Below are positions 34,669 to 37,066 of a stretch of DNA of 37,066 nt, piece after piece. The translations under genes and the position numbers were made by a program. The notes under the pieces were generated by a model that did no database searches, had not been told where the DNA came from, and saw nothing but the letters and a program-made list of their open reading frames with translations. Origin of the DNA: an uncultured Lachnospiraceae bacterium (lineage in GTDB: Bacteria > Bacillota > Clostridia > Lachnospirales > Lachnospiraceae); contig CAJUFU010000019.1 in NCBI GenBank assembly GCA_910585555.1, positions 1 to 37,066 of the forward strand, in the 5' to 3' direction. Within the stretch, counting starts at the first letter, position 1. Each line of letters starts with the position of its first letter.

Positions 34669-34676
34669 TACAAAAT
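34669..34676. repeat. Left target-duplication candidate
   Basis: TACAAAAT directly precedes the left end of element A and matches TACAAAAC (36173-36180), directly after the right end of element B, in 7 of 8 bases. Confidence 0.45.
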
Positions 34677-35233
34677 CTTGAGTTTCCGCAGTTTTATCCA
34701 CAAGACCCTGATTTTATGAGTATCATAGTGAACAACTCTCAAAAAATGCCTAAAATATAAGGAATCTCATTCCCTTTTGATGTAAAATTATGCTACCAAA
34801 TAAAAATCTCACTAAACAAAAAAGAAAGGATTCCTTATGGCTTATTTTCCGCTGCAAAAAGCAGATGTTCCAGTTTGAAAAATTTCGTGTGCGCAGACTG
34901 AAAGCAATCAACGCACTTAACTTTTATATCACCTTATGCATGGCGTTTCCTGCAAGGATCTCCATGAGTTCAGAAACCAATGCCCTTAAGGTTTCTATCC
35001 TAAAGACAGCAAATCCTGTAAAGGAAAAAGGTTTCTTCTGCTATTACCGGCTGGCAAAAGGCATCTCAGGAATACTCTCGTATGCAAAAGAGGGCGTCAG
35101 GCTCTGGTTCCGGCGGGGCTTATTAAAGTGTCTCTATTCACAGAACTGCCATTCTTAAAATCACAAAAAATCGGCAGATTGGCGCTTTGTAGAACTGCAT
35201 TCATTTTGGAATTACATTTTGCGGAAACTCAAG
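34677..35233 (+). mobile_element. Internally deleted insertion sequence, copy A
   Basis: The 557-base element has perfect 14-base terminal inverted repeats, CTTGAGTTTCCGCA at the left and TGCGGAAACTCAAG at the right. Its first 160 bases and last 250 or so bases closely match copy B at 35556. The middle of a transposase gene is missing. It cannot move on its own but could be mobilised by an intact relative elsewhere in the genome. The family is a DDE transposase type that I cannot name with confidence. Confidence 0.85.
34837..35158 (+). pseudogene. Transposase remnant in copy A
   Basis: The start ATGGCTTATT after AAAGGATTCCTT matches copy B, but the match to copy B breaks off after three codons and this frame stops at 34876. 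In another frame an open stretch reads FEKFRVRRLKAINALNF, SETNALKVSILKTANPVKE, then YYRLAKGISGILSYAKEGV and ends in a non-native tail. This is the C-terminal part of a DDE-type transposase. A deletion between two GGTTC repeats, seen by comparison with copy B, removed the native final 25 or so codons. Confidence 0.75.
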
Positions 35234-35256
35234 TATTCAGTTTTCAAAGTGCAAAA

Positions 35257-35302
35257 TTAAAAAGGTGCAAAGCCTTAATAATTCAATAGACTTTACACCT
35301 TT
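35257..35302 (-). terminator. Terminator of the 50-codon gene
   Basis: On the minus strand AAAGGTGTAAAG (35302-35291) pairs with CTTTGCACCTTT (35272-35261), one mismatch, and continues into TTTTAATTTT. It begins 8 bases after the small gene's stop codon. Confidence 0.7.
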
Positions 35303-35309
35303 AATTATT

Positions 35310-35462
35310 CTAGTTGCTTTTTGTGTCTGGTTCTGTGACCTCTAAGAGAATACTATCAAATTCATTTTCAAGTTCTTCTCTTCTTTCTTGTGGTACAAGT
35401 TTCAATAGCTTCCTCACAAAAACCGTTAATCTGTTAATATATCGTAACTGTTTATCTGTCAT
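35310..35462 (-). CDS. Small 50-residue charged helical protein
   Basis: The frame starts at ATG 35462 and stops at TAG 35310. It encodes MTDKQLRYINRLTVFVRKLL followed by KLVPQERREELENEFDSILL and a short polar tail. This is one amphipathic helical pair rich in K, R and E with no cysteine or membrane segment. AGGTGG lies 11 bases before the start, TATAAT lies at 35499-35494 on the same strand, and a T-tailed hairpin follows the stop, so it looks like a complete expression unit. I do not recognise a family. It is bracketed by inverted repeats and by two IS remnants, which suggests that it travelled with mobile DNA. Confidence 0.55.
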   Translation of the reverse strand: MTDKQLRYINRLTVFVRKLLKLVPQERREELENEFDSILLEVTEPDTKSN

Positions 35463-35493
35463 ATAATACAACCACCTGCTTTCATATTGCTAG

Positions 35494-35499
35494 ATTATA
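35494..35499 (-). promoter_or_regulatory. -10 box for the small gene
   Basis: A perfect TATAAT on the minus strand lies 31 bases before the start codon. The best upstream -35 candidate, TTGTGA, is 19 bases away, longer than ideal. Confidence 0.4.
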
Positions 35500-35555
35500 C
35501 TGTTACAATAAAAGTATATCACAACATAGGTGCAAAGTCTATTCAATTATCACTT

Positions 35556-36172
35556 CTTGAGTTTCCGCAGTTTTATCCACAAGATCCTGATTGTATGAGC
35601 ATCCTAGTGAACAACTTTCAAAAAATGCCTAAAATATAAGGAATCTGATTCCCTTTTGATGTAAAATTAAGCTACCAAACAAAAATCTCACTAAACAAAA
35701 AGGAAGGATTCCTTATGGCTTATTCTACATCAAATACTTACTCTTTAAAACGAAAAATTTTAACTTTCTCTGATAAAATTTCAAAACACCTTTCAAAGCC
35801 TGAAAAGAAATTTCCATGAAATCAGAAACCAATGCCCTTAAGGTTTCCATCATTAAGACGGCAGACCCTGTAAAGGAAAAAAGTTTTCTTCTGCTATTAC
35901 CGACTGGCAAAAGGCATCTCAGGCATACTCTCGTATGCAAAAGAGGGCGTCAGGCTCTGGTTCAAGACAAAGCGTCCTGCATATCGTCAAATCTGCCTTG
36001 AACTGGCTGTTTGAATAGATAAAAGAATAAATCTCCCAAGGTCCGGTTCCGGCGGGGCTTATTAAAGTGTCTCTATTCACAGAACTGCCATTCTTAAAAT
36101 CACAAAAAATCGGCAGATTGGCGCTTTGTAGAACTGCATTCATTTTGGAATTACATTTTGCGGAAACTCAAG
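35556..36172 (+). mobile_element. Internally deleted insertion sequence, copy B
   Basis: The 617-base element has the same terminal repeats as copy A, CTTGAGTTTCCGCA and TGCGGAAACTCAAG, and lies in the same orientation. Its last 130 bases, from GGTTCCGGCGGGG to the end, appear identical to copy A, so the two diverged recently or exchanged sequence. It keeps more transposase sequence than copy A at both ends but still lacks the middle. Confidence 0.85.
35715..36014 (+). pseudogene. Transposase remnant in copy B
   Basis: The N-terminal 33 codons remain: MAYSTSNTYSLKRKILTFSD, then KISKHLSKPEKKF, followed by a stop at the deletion joint. After the joint the sequence SETNALKVSIIKTADPVKE continues, then an extra base relative to copy A shifts the frame, and YYRLAKGISGILSYAKEGV leads to the native C-terminus with WFKTKRPAYRQICLELAV and a TGA at 36012. 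N- and C-terminal pieces are thus both recognisable but the catalytic core is lost. Confidence 0.75.
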
Positions 36173-36180
36173 TACAAAAC
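36173..36180. repeat. Right target-duplication candidate
   Basis: TACAAAAC directly follows copy B and matches TACAAAAT before copy A in 7 of 8 bases. The sequences just right of copy A (TATTCAGT) and left of copy B (TATCACTT) do not match these or each other well. Confidence 0.45.
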
Positions 36181-36281
36181 GGTTTCTTTCACGGGAATTT
36201 TATGATAAAATCGGAGTAGTACCGTGATAGGGCAGTCATATTTGTGTCTGCGCAAAGAGCAGCGCGGTAATGAAGGAAAAT

Positions 36282-37066
36282 ATGGGAATTACATCGTTCT
36301 ATTTTTTGTGCTTTTTTGCAGTTATGCTGATACTTTACTACAGTATCCCCCGGCGGTTCCAGTGGGGGCTTCTTTTGCTGTGCAGTATTTTGTATTATCT
36401 GTTTTCCGGGCAGGGAATCTTGATTTTATATCCGGTGGTTTCGGTGACGGCCTGTTACGCGGGCAGCAGGCTGCTGGCAAAGACGCCGGCAGAGGAGGAA
36501 AAGAGAAGGAAGGGAATACTTTTATTGACTGTATTAGTCAATATCGGTATCCTGGTGGTCTTAAAGTATGTGAATTTTGGCATTTATACCATAGACGGCA
36601 TGGCCAGACTCTTTGGCAGTAACAGGACATTAATAGAGAGCGTGGATTTTTTGGTGCCCCTGGGGGTATCCTTTTATACTTTTTCCCTGTTGGGCTATGT
36701 GATTGATGTATATTACGGGATAGGGAAACCCCAGCAGAACTTCTTAAAGCTGGCGCTCTATGGCATGTATTTTCCGGTGATCATTTCCGGACCGATTTTA
36801 AAATACCGGGAACATGGGGAGCAGTTTTTTGAGCCCCATGCCTTTGATTATAAACAGGTAACCTTTGGATTACAGCGGATGCTGTGGGGTTTCTTTAAGA
36901 AGCTGGTGATTGCGGAGCGTCTGGGGATATTTGTGGATACGGTGTATGGGGACTACATGGGGTATCCCGGCGCCTATATCTGGGCGGCCACCATCTGTTA
37001 TGCGTTCCAGCTGTATACGGACTTTTCCGGGTGCATGGATATCGTGCTTGGCATGTCGGAGAGCTT
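36282..37066 (+). CDS. Second MBOAT-family O-acyltransferase, N-terminal part
   Basis: The frame is open from ATG 36282 to the window end (261 codons), so the gene is cut by the window and not broken. It starts MGITSFYFLCFFAVMLILYY and has hydrophobic segments at about 5-20, 27-45 and 80-97. DFLVPLGVSFYTFSLLGYVIDVYYG by sense lies near 123-147, FPVIISGPILKYREHGEQ near 163-180, and LYTDFSGCMDIVLGMSE near 245-260. These blocks place it with AlgI/DltB-type enzymes, but it is clearly a different paralogue from the one at 33149. AAGGA 4 bases before the ATG supports the start; an in-frame ATG at 36270 is possible. Transcription is divergent from the first MBOAT gene across the IS remnants. Confidence 0.88.
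   Translation, partial: MGITSFYFLCFFAVMLILYYSIPRRFQWGLLLLCSILYYLFSGQGILILYPVVSVTACYAGSRLLAKTPAEEEKRRKGILLLTVLVNIGILVVLKYVNFGIYTIDGMARLFGSNRTLIESVDFLVPLGVSFYTFSLLGYVIDVYYGIGKPQQNFLKLALYGMYFPVIISGPILKYREHGEQFFEPHAFDYKQVTFGLQRMLWGFFKKLVIAERLGIFVDTVYGDYMGYPGAYIWAATICYAFQLYTDFSGCMDIVLGMSES

Larger units (their letters stand above)
35234..35555. other. Spacer between IS copies with a small expression unit
   Basis: 322 bases between the two IS copies. Near-perfect 23-base inverted repeats (35278-35300 and 35528-35550, 21 of 23 matching) bracket a minus-strand reading frame of 50 codons with its own TATAAT box and terminator. It may be a separate small mobile unit or the original chromosomal sequence trapped by the two insertions. 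Confidence 0.55.

Noticed and set aside
36224..36622. A 132-codon plus-strand frame at the right end
   Set aside because: It is out of phase with the second MBOAT gene, whose frame is open from 36282 to the window end with family motifs.
1..37066. CRISPR arrays, tRNA or rRNA genes
   Set aside because: No regularly spaced repeats, cloverleaf sequences or rRNA-like conserved blocks were seen on reading both strands.

Overview
The window looks like a chromosome segment of a Gram-positive Clostridia, most likely Lachnospiraceae. This is an inference from strong AGGAGG-type ribosome binding sites, moderate G+C coding sequence, CotH/VTC/DUF4956 genes and Clostridia-like mobile remnants; no marker gene is present to fix the genus. 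Most of it is a large cell-surface polysaccharide locus. No tRNA, rRNA or CRISPR array was seen.

Layout. (1) 1-1593: the end of an RfbH-type CDP-sugar dehydratase/aminotransferase gene and a complete rfbG (CDP-glucose 4,6-dehydratase), which together make CDP-dideoxyhexose precursors. (2) 1609-9608: an accessory island that interrupts the sugar genes. It holds a decayed minus-strand gene, a 1433-residue HD + HSP90-like ATPase, an ImmA/IrrE-like protein that has lost its zinc motif, and an AAA-ATPase-like/PD-(D/E)XK protein. The first two intact genes form a tight two-gene operon and are the best candidate for an undescribed conflict or stress-response system. (3) 9691-16581: an operon with a NodB-like deacetylase, an LpxD-like acyltransferase, a CotH kinase-like protein, a VTC-domain protein, a DUF4956 membrane protein and a GT39-like membrane glycosyltransferase, closed by a terminator. 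(4) 16627-17251: a minus-strand XRE regulator and a palindrome-rich divergent promoter region. (5) 17252-21765: a GT2, a second CotH protein and a second GT-C-type membrane protein. (6) 21762-22778: a minus-strand GT2. (7) 22867-32113: a long operon with two GT4s, a GT8, UDP-glucose 6-dehydrogenase, a UDP-glucuronate 4-epimerase-like enzyme, a GtrB-like GT2, a LIC_10190-like membrane protein and a YdjC/ChbG deacetylase. (8) 32159-34594, minus strand: an SGNH-like protein and an MBOAT O-acyltransferase. (9) 34669-36180: two internally deleted copies of one insertion sequence around a small expression unit. (10) 36282-end: the start of a second MBOAT gene.

Together the sugar genes supply CDP-deoxysugar, UDP-glucuronate and probably UDP-galacturonate. 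GT2/GT4/GT8 enzymes would build a lipid-linked repeat on the cytoplasmic face, and the GT-C-type membrane proteins would add residues from lipid-phosphate sugars outside. The deacetylases, LpxD-like enzyme and MBOAT/SGNH pairs would decorate the polymer. The role of the two CotH proteins and the VTC/DUF4956 pair is open; they suggest phosphate-transfer chemistry linked to the envelope.
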